Positions 10,007-21,259 of a stretch of 64,000 nt of DNA are shown here, one piece after another. The DNA is from Polytrichum commune. Taxonomy: Eukaryota > Streptophyta > Polytrichopsida > Polytrichales > Polytrichaceae. Made by a program: the position numbers and the translations under genes. The notes below the pieces were generated by a model. The model ran no database searches. It was given only the letters and a program-made list of their open reading frames with translations, and had not been told where the DNA came from. The stretch is taken from the NCBI GenBank assembly GCA_950295325.1, contig OX485808.1, forward strand, positions 30,214,527 through 30,278,526, written 5' to 3'. Position 1 is the stretch's first letter; each line of letters opens with the position of its first letter.

Positions 10007-11722
10007 ACCACATTTTAAAGGTTGCTTCAATGGGGCGGAGGTCCGCCTCTTTATTGACGTGGGCTTTTGTTGACTATGTAGAAAATTGCTCGCCATCCGT
10101 TTGCTTAACATTTTAGTTTTGAAATTTAGGATCCCTTGGACTTTCATCTGATTTGTTTTCATTTTAGTTGATTTATCATTGTCAAGAAATGCTTGTTTAT
10201 TGAACCTTCTATCGTCGAGAAAATCTATATTAAATCAAGATACAAATTTCACTATATCTATTAAAGTCAACACAGTTACCTCTACACGGATCCTCTTGGG
10301 ATGGCCTTTGGACCTACAAGGAATACTCACCGACCTCAAAATTCTTAAGACAATTAAGTCTTTATCCTTAATTATCTAATTTTGCTTAGTTCCCTTAAAT
10401 AACTTGTACATAAAAATTTAAAATCTGTTATTTATGTCCTCTTCACCCTAAGCTAATTTCTATCACTAAAACCTCATAATTAAAATACCACTCTCTTAAT
10501 AACCCAAATAATGATAATATTAAGATTGTTTGTTGAAAGAATCAAATCAACCCATCAAAATTCCTTTCATTCATACCTTCAATATTGAGAATACTATGTA
10601 GAAGTAGATAAGAAATCTCTTAATTTTAAAATCAATTCAATCTTGATCTAGTGAATGAGTAAGTAATGATGTTTGTGGGTGTGTGTTTTTTGAAATATAG
10701 CTTCACATATTTCAGCTTAATCATGTCTACAATAATAAACTTTATGCCGTTGTTAATTTCTTACTTGTGAATTAGGAAGCGCGGTGCAAAGACAACCACG
10801 ATCCACCATTAAAGGTGAAGAATAGTTTAGAGTTGGCGTATTTGCATTGTGCAATTAAGCTAGCTCCCCCTATGGAAAGTGATAGCGTAGCACCATAGCT
10901 GGTTCGTGCAAATCAAAAATTGAAAAAAATCAAGAATTATGAACTCAATTAAATGAAGAAGTGAAAAATTATATTAGGGGAAAAAACTAATCAATGAAAA
11001 TTTTGGACTCTTCTAAGCTCCAACCACGTCAACGCAACATGAGAGGTTGCATGCTAATGCGTTAATGACTTGGCGCCCGGCTCACTCAAAGCGGCAAACT
11101 CTCTTTCTATATCCATCTCCCTCTCCTCCTTGCTAAAAGGGATAAAAGCAAAATCAACCTATCATTCTTTTGGTGCCAATTCCAACACTCTTCACACATA
11201 TGCCAAAGTGCAAATACATACAAAAAACATAACTCATAGATTTTGCAAAGGCAAACAAGAGCCACACTAAGTAAGGTTAAGGTGAATACTTAGGTTTAAG
11301 GCCAAGAAGCTGCCACGAATGAATGAAAAAAACACCAACCTACTTTGAGTATTGCTGGACCATACCCAAAAAATGAATTAATTTTTTTAAAATCACAAGA
11401 CTGACGAGGTTTCATAAATTATATTTTTAATTGACGAACCTTATTCTGAAAATAAATGAATGTTCGTTTCGAGGTGCATGAGCCTGCTATGGTGCTACGG
11501 TAGTGACCATGAAAACGGGTCTCCAAAAGAACCAGAAAACGGGTCACAAGCGGAGGAAACCTCAATTCATCTTAAACAAATCCTCTGAACATCAACTTTT
11601 GAGCGTTCAAATTTTGTGACGCTTTGGATCTAGCCAATGTGACCGAAGATGAATGTGAGTCTCGTAGCAAATCTGATAGCTATGACATCAATACACATCT
11701 AGAAACGACAACACAAATCAAT

Positions 11723-11944
11723 ACACTAAATATGATGTTTAGGGTGACTTACTGTTTGGAATTACGCAATGCTATATCTAGTATTTACTATACATCTCAT
11801 GTTTTATCAACAAATATTGAATTGGTAAGTTGGACATTATAGAACATTGACAACGTTACTTGGTAGAAAATTATATCAATGGTAAAAAAATATAGCACCA
11901 TGTAAATCCAAATGGTTAATCACACTAAATATCATATTTGGTGT
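11723..11944. mobile_element. MITE family A, element 1
   Basis: About 220 bp with imperfect terminal inverted repeats near 55 bp. The left end reads CACTAAATATGATGTTTAGG; the right end in reverse complement reads CACCAAATATGATATTTAGT. TA lies at both ends, which would fit a TA target duplication. Elements 16496-16725 and 55219-55444 share the design and internal sequence. Confidence 0.7.
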
Positions 11945-11995
11945 TTTGAAGTTCTCACTACAGTAACACAAGACACACTAATAAATTTACAACCA

Positions 11996-12070
11996 GTGTG
12001 TGTGTGTGTGTGTGTGTGTGTATACATATATACATATATACATATATATACACGTATATATACATATATA
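11996..12070. repeat. (GT)n-(CATA)n microsatellite
   Basis: About 12 GT repeats run directly into alternating TA/CATA repeats. Confidence 0.95.
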
Positions 12071-12951
12071 ATTATTTTCATGAGGTGTAATATAGGAAGA
12101 CTAAATTTTGGTTTTAGAGAAAACGGTCTTGTTTTGATGGCATGTTAGCAAACATGTTCGTTCGATGTGGTGAGTATATATGAGATAATTTTGGTTGAAG
12201 ACCTTCAGAGACCACTAGGAGAACCAATCTTGTTAGCTAATTTTGGATGTGGATAGTGTATCATGGTCAATGAGATTTAGTGCATAGGCACTGCTTTGGC
12301 GACAACAACATGTTTGCTAGTTTCTTGATGTATTGAAAAGGTTTTTTCAATCAACACATTCTTGGTAGTCCCAACTTAAGAAACCAAACCTCAAGCTTTG
12401 GTCCAACTTTGAGTCAAAAAACAAGGTCCATGAAGGGGTGTTTTGGATCCCAAGATTTGTCCTTGACTTAGTTATCAATAAGAGAAATCCGTTTGACAAA
12501 TTGGACTCAAGCTAGATTTATCCTTAAAGTCCTTCCACTCAAAGAGGCACTAAATAGTGGGTTTAATCCTTCTTTGGATAAACTTTGTATTAAGAGCTCA
12601 TTGGCTCGTTCTATGTCAAAACCTATTTTGAAAGTTGGGTGAAACTTTTGGGACCTCAAATTCTAACTGCTTAAAATTTTATACATGAAGAGTGGCATCG
12701 GGCTATTAAACACCGGCCTTTTAGCTTGTCCTACTAGAATGGGTGGACCAAGCTCCCTATATGTTCTGCATCCATTCAAACTTCCTTAGGCCCTCAAGCC
12801 CGAAGTGAAAATTAAAGTGGGGGTGTCTTCGTAATTTCAACCAATGAGAGATTTTAGATTTCAATGGTCATGGGCAATCAAGCTTCAGTGTTGAAGTGTC
12901 CCTAACTTGTAAATATTTCCAAAGACAAAATAAATAAATAAATGCACATAC

Positions 12952-14364
12952 CTTGTTGAGTGAGGTAGGTTGTCATTAATCCTCCAGATGCGAACATTGC
13001 GTTGAAGCACAAAAGAACATGTGCTAAACTTGCCGGCAAAATAGGTTGAGCCAAGTACTGCTTCCATCCCCGAATCATAGCTTGTAATCCACCCTCAATT
13101 GCAAATAGGACCACAAAAACTAGCTTAGAATACTACTATCAAAATGGGTGCTCAATCTTACAACTTTGGTCGCCATTTTGAGCAAAAGTATGATTTGAAG
13201 GTTAATTGGAACAATAATATCAAATTTCATAAACCATTCCTTGGAGAATACATGATTTTAACAAGCATATTAACAGTGCATATGTTTTTCTCTCATTTTA
13301 CAAGAAATTATTCATGGCAAGACTATACCTAGCTCTTCATGTTGAGCATCGAAGGTAGCGTTCTTGCTCTTGTCTAAATGCTTTGGACGTTGTAACGTGC
13401 CTTTGGATAGTTTATTACTAAGCTCCACTAGAGTCAATTGTATTAGAATAGCAAATCCAATCAAAACATTGTGCTTGCAAATACTTATAGCATGACCAAT
13501 ATGCACAAATGTGGAATATTTTATGCAACTTATTGTTATTAAAAGCAAGTGACGGCCTGCAGTGACATAAAATGCCAATCTAAGGTGGGTTTACCTTAGG
13601 GTCTAGGTTCAAGACACTCGGGTTCCAAACTAACCCTCAATGGACCTTACTTTTAGACTCAAGACTGGACCTAAGCTAGAGTTGAAGATTAGAGTTATCC
13701 TTATCGTCTCTACGAAACTCTTGGTTTGGTAGGGAGTTTTGGCCCACTTTTGACATTCTATAATGTTTAAGGAGTGTTCAAATGGTGTTGGAATCCCCAA
13801 TTTAAGCAAAATAAAGGGGTGGCATTTAACCTTGACCGAAAGATGGTTATATTAAAACGGATTTCATGGCAAACTTTTAAAGGCACCTAAACCGGTGCTT
13901 TTAAAGTTTAGTAATGAGTTCTTTTGGCCAAAGTCAAGTACCCCCCCCCCCCCTTCATTGCACTAAATTGGGGGTTTTGACCCACTTCAACATTCTAAAA
14001 TGTCAATAGGTGGACTAAATCTCTCTACCAAACCATGCGTTTTTGAGAGACTTTGAAGATGAGTCTATCAATCCGTCAAACTAGGAGCATTTTCGTGAGT
14101 GGGCACCATCGAGATATAGTGGGAAAGTGATGCCACATTAGAGGCACTTCATTTTTTCATACCTCAGACGCAGACCCTAATTCAAAGTCTTGGGGTCCAA
14201 GATTCTACTCTCGACCAATAGTATCAATCGATTTTGGAGTTTTTTTGGTCTTGGACCACCCAGAAGGATCATAAGCACTTACCAGCAAAGGAAGGGTAAT
14301 GACCATTGCTCCCACAGCCAGCTTCACACAAAGCTTTGGATTATATTTTGAATGGGCCTGCTAT
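12952..14364 (-). pseudogene. Ferroportin-like (IREG/MAR1-type) gene relic, copy 1
   Basis: Minus-strand exon fragments lie in correct gene order. 14364-14283 encodes the FGLLLSKYNPKLCVKL region, ending at a GTAAG donor. About 13430-13325 encodes TNKLSKG-like sequence (reads SNKLSKG). About 13126-12952 encodes the conserved block with YLAQPILPASLA and GGLMTTYLTQQG, ending at a GTATG donor. Ferroportins are membrane exporters of iron and related metals; plant FPN3/MAR1 acts in organelles. The first fragment is 82 bp against 102 bp in copy 2, a 20-bp frameshifting deletion. The N-terminal exon present in copy 2 is missing and no C-terminal exons are visible, so this copy cannot make a transporter. 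Confidence 0.75.
13706..14051. mobile_element. MITE in the ferroportin relic intron, copy 1
   Basis: 346-bp element with about 41-bp imperfect inverted ends: the left end contains TTGGTTTGGTAGGGAG and the right end, in reverse complement, ATGGTTTGGTAGAGAG. It encloses a C13 homopolymer near 13939. The matching element in copy 2 is 51941-52299, so insertion predates the duplication. Confidence 0.55.
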
Positions 14365-15564
14365 CTGCGCATATTAACAATTCCAAAAAAAAAAAAAACA
14401 TCATGAGACCCCTAGTTTGTAGGCTGGTATGGTGTGATATGAAGTCTGTTGTTAAAAGCAACTAGAAAATAAATAGCATATATTCTTTGAACAAAGGGGA
14501 ACAAGGAACACATACCTCACAAACAACTTCAACTCAGCCAATATAGAATGCTCTTCTTTGTTCAAACCTCCACACTACTACCTCCAAGCATGCACCAAAG
14601 ACTTATCAAATATGGAAGGTGTTGTATGCAAACCGAGCAACTCCCGACCATAACCCATGTTGAATTCATGGATAACTATTGTCATTATTATAGCAGTCAT
14701 TATTTGAGATTTTGTCTATTCTATTGATGTTATGATGAAGATTGTCGTTCAAGTTCTAGAATTGGAGTTGAGATCTAGAAGTTATAAGAGGTCAAATGAA
14801 GATGACTCTCTTTCTCTTTTAGTGATTACATAGGCTATGCTCCCAAGGCATGTCCCAAGGGGCTCCCAAATGTGATGTTGTTCACTATTCAACCTAGAGT
14901 GGTATTGAAAATGAGCACATAGTCCAATCTCATCGTACACATGTAACCTTTTGGATGTCCATTCATAACTACAAGCCTTGCCACATACCAGTCAAATATA
15001 GGTTTATTGGTCACCTATAAAGCCTCGACCTATCAAGAAGAGGCATCCTATCTTTGACATGTTCAATACCATTGTAACGATATCTTATGACAAGGTAGAG
15101 AATGCAATATCAATATAACAAGTTAAAGAAATTTCTTACACAAACACCCACTTTAGGTGTGGTGATATGGTTACTCTTCTCCTAAGACAAACACTTCTAG
15201 GTGTCTTCTAAGGATTGTTACGATGGCCCATTAACTCATATGGTTGGCCAAAAAGTTAATGACAAACAACCGCTCAACATTGACCACTTTGTGCATACCT
15301 ATATAATCACTTGTTAAGAAGATTGCAAAACAATCAAAACAACTCACGACCAAATGTCACGTTGAAATAAAGGATAACCGTATTAGGTATCTTGCAATGA
15401 TATTTTTTTAATGAAAGAAACAAAATTTGAGACAATTTGAGACCAATGAACCAAGTTTAATTATTTTCCCAAAACAAAGGAGGCCACCAAGTCTTGGACA
15501 AAAGAGTGGCAACTCTCTTGATTGCATACTATGAAACCACTAAATCCTTGGAAGAGTAAGCAAC
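14365..15564. other. Non-coding sequence between ferroportin and LINE relics
   Basis: Shared with 52620-54252 of copy 2, except that about 460 bp present in copy 2 (53646-54106), including a ferroportin N-terminal exon, is replaced here near 15400 by a short AT filler. A diverged 130-bp repeat lies at about 14870-15000. Nothing else is recognised. Confidence 0.5.
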
Positions 15565-15891
15565 CTAAGCATGATCAACATAGCCCACATGAGGTGCCCC
15601 AGGAATCCAAATCACTTTCCTAGTGTTCTCCCTGGAATAGAGAAGGTCGTTACGACCCCATCTTGGCATTTCAATGTTGGCAAGTGCCTCATCATAGATG
15701 GCAACCCTCCCTACATCTTGGAGAACTTTTTGTCAATCAATTTTAGTATAGTCAAGTAAGGCTTGCCAAATTGTTTGATGAATATTCTTGATGTCCCACC
15801 TAGTGTTGTTAAAGGTAAGGTCATTCCTTTTTAACGCAAATGGTCCATAAAGTGATTGGCCTATACCCAAGTCTCTAACAAAGCAAGGAAT
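15565..15891 (-). pseudogene. LINE retrotransposon C-terminal relic, copy 1
   Basis: On the minus strand the sequence reads a piece like the end of plant non-LTR retrotransposon polyproteins: TLWTI, then RNDLTFNNTRWDIK, IHQTIWQALLDYTK, and later YDEALANIEMPRWG, ending at TAG 15567-15565. A one-base insertion separates TLWTI from RND, and a TGA interrupts the middle, so it is dead. The copy-2 homologue (54253-54565) keeps TLWTIWVERND in frame. Assignment rests on the W-x-I-W-x-x-R-N motif typical of LINE C-termini; the downstream part is unassigned. Confidence 0.45.
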
Positions 15892-18800
15892 TTATGCTTA
15901 ATGATTATCTTAGAAATGACAGTTGTATATTAATATCGCCTTTGGGCATGGATGTTTCAGGGAGTTTGAATAGACTTAGAAAATATGACCATGCTAGATT
16001 GTGGGAAGGTATCATTTGAGAGGTGAACTTTGGATACAAAGTTTCTAGGTGCACATTCACCTACCCTTAGGAAATCCCCTTTAAAATATCATATGAATGT
16101 TAAAGAAAGAAAAGTATGTAGGGGTGCCATATCATTCGAAAGTTGACTACAAATTGTCTAACAAAACCCAAGTAGTTTCTACCTCCCTTCCTTCGTCTCC
16201 TAATTATCTCCTTCACTCTTCCTTCCTTCCTTCCTTATTAGTTATGCCATTCGTGGATTTTCCGTTGCTTTCATATAGAATATCCTCATTGACGCTCCAA
16301 TAAGGTTCAAGATTATGACTATGTTCAATGAAAAAAGTAGATGCATGCAAGGAGCGATGAAATAATCAAAGGAATATAGAACACGTGCAACTACTAGTCA
16401 ACACAAGAATGCTCATGATTATAGTTGTTAAAACAATGATCAGGTGATCAAATTGCTTTCACAGGCCATGAGCAATGGATATGAATCTAAAGTGGTACAC
16501 CGTTTATGGTATTGAATGTCACTTGCTATTTGGAATTGCATAACGCTATAACTTCTTACTATACATTTCAATTTTCACCAACATAGATTGAAGAGGTTAT
16601 ACGAACATTATACAACCTACTTACATAAATGACTTTACTTGGTAAAACATTTACATTATTAGCAAAAAGTTATAGTGGTGATGAACTCCAAATAGAAAGT
16701 GACACTAAATACCATAAATGGTGTAGTTGAACTCAACCTTGAGATCATTTCCCCAACCTTGCTTGCCTACTAGTCCCTTCTAATTCCTTCTTCTACTTTC
16801 TACCATTGGCCGTTCCAATTAAATTTCTTAACATTTGTGGTGCCCCAACCCTCCGCCCCCAACCAATAACGTTACATGAATCAAGGAATGTATATAGGAG
16901 AGCCTTATGTTCATCACAACAACTGCACAATAACCTTCTCTAGTTTCACATAAATGCTCCTTCAAGGCACTTGAATGAAACCATCCATTTTTTTAAACAA
17001 AAACCCGAATTCATTTTAGTGATTCTTAAGCATGTGTAAGGACGCTCTCTTTCTACTGCAATGTAAGCGGGTCTTAAAACGGACACTTGTTGTAGGATAT
17101 GCCACACGCAATCAGTGCAAAATGATTACCAATTCCAAATCGTGTTTTTGCATTTTCTTAAGAAGAAAACCCTATTCATTGTGAAATGTGAAGATTTTTT
17201 GGTTTAATAATTTGTTGAATAGGGCCGTCTCAATTATCTTGATTGTTACGTCTAGAATGGTGAACAAATTTTTAACACATAGTCCAATCTTTTTTCAACA
17301 CATGTGTTTTTGGTGTCCATTCTTAGATTCACACACAACCATACACCACTCAAATATGTTATAGGTGTTTGTTTTAAGATTAGAGATTGTTTAGGCACAT
17401 CCAACTTAGATGCTTGGATAAATATGCTCAAGAATCAAGGTTTTCGTTGGACATGAAGCTTTCTTCCATCTACCACGAATTAATTTGAAGAGGTGTGTCC
17501 CCAATGGATCATTCTTAGGTTATCCGGATTACCAAAGAATCATTCCAATTGCATTGCAACCTAAATTGGCTACTCAAGAATGTTATGTACCCAAGTTCAC
17601 AATTGCCACTTGAATGTAGCCCAATATTCGGCACACAAGGGATTTTAGAAAACGCATCGCACACCACAATAAGGTAAGTGGGTGTAATTTGGTTTGTTTT
17701 TCATGTTCCCCAACTTCTACCAATTTGATGTTAATAACAATAAAAAATCGTGTTGCATCAGCAAACCTACAATGAAACATATGCAAAAATAAGATTGAAA
17801 ATCAAGTCTCCCTTGATTTATTTATGATTGTTAGAAGTGAATGTTTGTTGATTTCTTAACTAGATACATAGGTCCTCCCAATTGTGTTCACTATGGAGTG
17901 TAAAGTAGTTATTAAAATTCTGAAGACGTGGTCCAATCTCTTTTAAACATGTGTCTTTATGATGTTTGTTCTTTGATCCTCACTAGACCACATGCCAATC
18001 AAACCTAGGGGTTCAATGAAGAGAACGAGCCTATTAAGACCCATCTACCTTACATATCACATGAATTTTTTGGTCAATATTTTTCTACAATTCAAGCGGC
18101 TGTAGAGTTTTGTATCAAAGTTTCTTATCATAAAAATTATATTCTTAAAAAGTGGCTCAAATACAAGGCCATAAATACAAGAATTGGATCCTAAGCCATG
18201 CAAATTGCAAGCACTTTGTATGTAATGGGTGAAATTTGAGGATGAGATCCCAACTTGGAAGATCTCATAATGTGACTTGGGTCAAATCTTGAGTATCAAG
18301 TTTCAAGTTGGTGGACGTTCCTCTAAATTGGTGACGGGTTCCAAGTTGATGTTCCACTAAGGAAACACAAATTTTAAGTGCACTTCGTCCCATGGACACT
18401 TCACTCTTCCTTCTATCTAGTGTGGGTTTCATTATTTCAAAGCTTTCGCACTACTTTAGTTATCTTGATCTAATGTGGTACATACTATAGTACGTTGTCA
18501 CATTATTAAGCAAAATAAAGAAATTAATGTAGTGTGCAAGCCATTACATTTCATGATTTAATGTGTCAAGCTTACATTTACACGCCTTAATCTCAAAAAA
18601 ATCTAAAACACACTATTCACATCAGCCTATGGGGGCATCATGGTAGGATGCGGCTGTCTTGAGTTTTTTAGAGATGTTTTTTAGTTTCAAACTACTAGTG
18701 ACTGTGTGCAAGGAGTGGTGGCCAAACAATGGTGGCATAAGCCCATGCAATGACCCATACGAGCTATTGTTATTTAATTGAGCCACTTTATTTCATCAAA

Positions 18801-19720
18801 AAACCTTCAATTAAAGTGGGTCATCCTAATATGTTGCACATTATTTAAGAGCCCACACTACATAAAACCAAGGGTGTAGTGTTGATACTTTATGAAGGAA
18901 ACATGTCAAGTTTCATGCACACTTTTGTGAGCTGGAAATGGTATGTGATAAAAATGATAGGTTCTTTTATTCTTCATGGAGTTTTCTAATCATAGATTTC
19001 ACATGCTTTAACACATGAAGATCATTTTTTGTTTTTATCATAAAAAAATTTAATTCATTTTTTTTCTTGATAAAGCTTGCATCACCTTTATTGAAATTTG
19101 ATTTGAAAATACATGTCAACGATTGTTTTAGTGGACCTTGAAACTATCTCCAACTCATATGTTATATATTTAACTAAGTTATGAGTTGGACCCCCTCCTC
19201 CCATGCATTTTGGGACTTAACTAAACATGTTCAACCTCACAAACAATGTAGCCAATAATTGCAGCAACTTAATGATAAAATTGAAGAAAGTACCAAACAT
19301 TTGATCTATCAAAAAAATGTACAATTGTAACAAACTATCTGACCCAATATTTTCAAATACTTACTAGTTGACTTGGAGTTTATTATTGAGCACCAAACAA
19401 CTTACTAGCTAGTACCCCACCCCCAACTCTCATCATTCTCTTTAAAATGATTTTCAAGAATGATTTGCGTCAAACACCAAATGAGTTGACTTTCGAACCT
19501 TACAAGAATTTCAATACAAGTTTAATCAAACGTTAAAAGAATCAGATTCATTGCACTTTTGTACAAGATGAACACCATCACAAGCAACGCCACTGAAAGG
19601 AAAGGGGAGGCAAAGGTCACTCAACGACCTCAGTAATGATTGTTGTTCAATAAGCTAGGAGAGTAGATTCATTGGACAAATAATGACATACTATTATATT
19701 AATTCAAGAAGAAAAATTAT
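15892..19720. other. Non-coding duplicated sequence with MITE and dispersed repeats
   Basis: Matches 54566-58460 of copy 2 almost throughout. It holds MITE A element 2 (16496-16725) and two diverged copies (about 17225-17360 and 17875-18010) of a 130-bp repeat also present at about 14870-15000. A polypyrimidine run (ttcc)n lies near 16185-16235. No frame over 75 codons shows recognisable protein features. Confidence 0.5.
16496..16725. mobile_element. MITE family A, element 2
   Basis: 230 bp with about 58-bp inverted ends: TACACCGTTTATGGTATTGA on the left and TACACCATTTATGGTATTTA for the right end in reverse complement. It is present in copy 2 at 55219-55444, so it was inserted before the duplication. 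Confidence 0.75.
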
Positions 19721-20582
19721 GGTGGACGTTAAGTTCCCCCACGAACTTTTCGGGGGAGGAATATTCGGGCAGGGGCAGCCGTCTGTCCAGAAAATCAAGA
19801 TTTTCAGGACCCGACCGAAAATTGTTGTCCGCCCGCCTGTCTTCGAAAAAACCATTGTCCTTGCATTCTTGAAGGTCACTTATCCACAAATCCCATATTG
19901 AGAGAACTTCATTTTCAAGGTTCCAAATCCAATATATATGTTCACTTCCATTCAGTAAGTAAGCAATTCACAGGGATTTCATTTTCAAAGTGAAAATGCC
20001 AATTGAAGCATTTACTTAACTTGGAAGTCAAAAATATTACAAAATCCTCATTAGCACTGAGGTTATCATTTTTGTGACTTACCACTGAAAGGGTCTTTGT
20101 TGTTCTAAAATTGAATTAAAGTAAGTGATTTATTTTCAATATTTGTAATAGTCTAAAATTTAATATTCTATAATAATGTAGTTAATACCTTCTACTATCA
20201 CAAAATTTCCATACGCATTTAAGTAATTAAGTGTGATTGTGATTGAATATAACTAAGTCCAATGAATTCTGATTAATCCTGCTTAATTCTAATTAAGTCC
20301 AATTAAATCACAAAGCATGCTTACCAAATTCATGAAGCCTAATTAATTATAATCATTACTTACTTGATTTAAATCCAGTACATATAAATTAAGATCAATT
20401 ATGCTTAACTAATTTGGTAAGCATATTTTCTGACGTAATTAGGCTTAACTAGGATTAATCAGAATTAATTGGACTTAGTTATATTCAATCACACTTAATT
20501 ACTTTAAATGCATATGTATACTTTGTGAAAGTAGAAGATATTAACTAGACTATAATATTAAAGATAATAAAAACTAATCACT
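19721..20582. mobile_element. MULE-like long-TIR foldback element, right arm deleted
   Basis: Left terminus GGTGGACGTTAAGTTCCCCC follows aaaaattat, the same site as in copy 2. About 430 bp of the left arm and the internal hairpin-rich spacer (TTAATTNG-type repeats) are kept. The right arm and about 700 bp of flank found in copy 2 (59319-60393) are missing; the junction near 20582-20612 has a small inverted filler. See 58461-59729 for the full element. Confidence 0.7.
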
Positions 20583-20641
20583 CGGGGGAGAATGATTAGT
20601 TTTTATTAGTTTTTGATTGTAATGAGAATGGTTGTTGTTCG

Positions 20642-21259
20642 CTCGGGGGGGGGGGGTCACTCCCTCTCATATTAATGCATACACGTGCGCTCAAGACTTG
20701 TTTATCGGGGGGCTATTTATCTTGTAGAAATGATTATAAGGCATGATATTTCTTAATAAAGGTAAATGCTTGTATTTTAATACACCCTATCAGTAATTAT
20801 AATTTTTTAAGGGAATCATTCAAAAATACATGATTTTACTTAAACTGCCAAAAAAATTTGGAAAGAAGATTGCAATTCAAACAACGCACAAAAATTCTCC
20901 CTCCCAGCACGTAGGTAGAGAACAATAACTCCACATTGGATACGTTGGTTCAGTAATGTTCAAGCCAACCAGCCTGCAGAGTCATCTATCCAAGCTTTTT
21001 AAACAGAAAATTACCTCTTTTCATCCACTAGCACAAACCATACGCTAGACCTGCTACCCCTAGTAATTGTCTCCACACGATTTTACATATACTAATTAGA
21101 TAAAAGAGGCCATCATATGTGATGGTATTTTACATGTAAACATGTTTCATTATTTTAAAACCCCCTATATAATATGTACATTTTTTGCAAAATTTATCTA
21201 CAATGAATATATTAGACCCTATTTTTTATCGCACGTTGTTTCTACAATTTTTGCCAGTG
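20642..21259. mobile_element. hAT-like element with poly-G terminus, copy 1
   Basis: Left end CTC followed by a G run and TCACTCC, identical in site to 60417 in copy 2. The right CCCCCCGAG terminus was lost together with about 0.9 kb of flank present in copy 2 (about 61040-61963). No coding capacity seen. Confidence 0.6.

Larger units (their letters stand above)
10007..12940. other. Copy-1-specific segment between receptor and ferroportin relic
   Basis: No convincing coding sequence. The segment replaces 48738-51176 of copy 2. It contains one MITE (11723-11944) and a GT/TA microsatellite (11996-12070); the rest is AT-rich sequence in which I see nothing. Confidence 0.5.

Noticed and set aside
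13939-13952. C13 run as another hAT-like poly-G terminus
   Set aside because: It lacks the CTC/GAG end and an 8-bp flank duplication, and lies in the middle of another MITE.
15571-15759. Plus-strand ORF conserved in both copies (also 54259-54447)
   Set aside because: It is antisense to the LINE C-terminal relic, whose minus-strand peptide has the more protein-like motifs.
19694-19901. Short ORFs over the MULE-like terminus (also 58434-58629)
   Set aside because: They lie wholly in the inverted repeat and show no transposase features.
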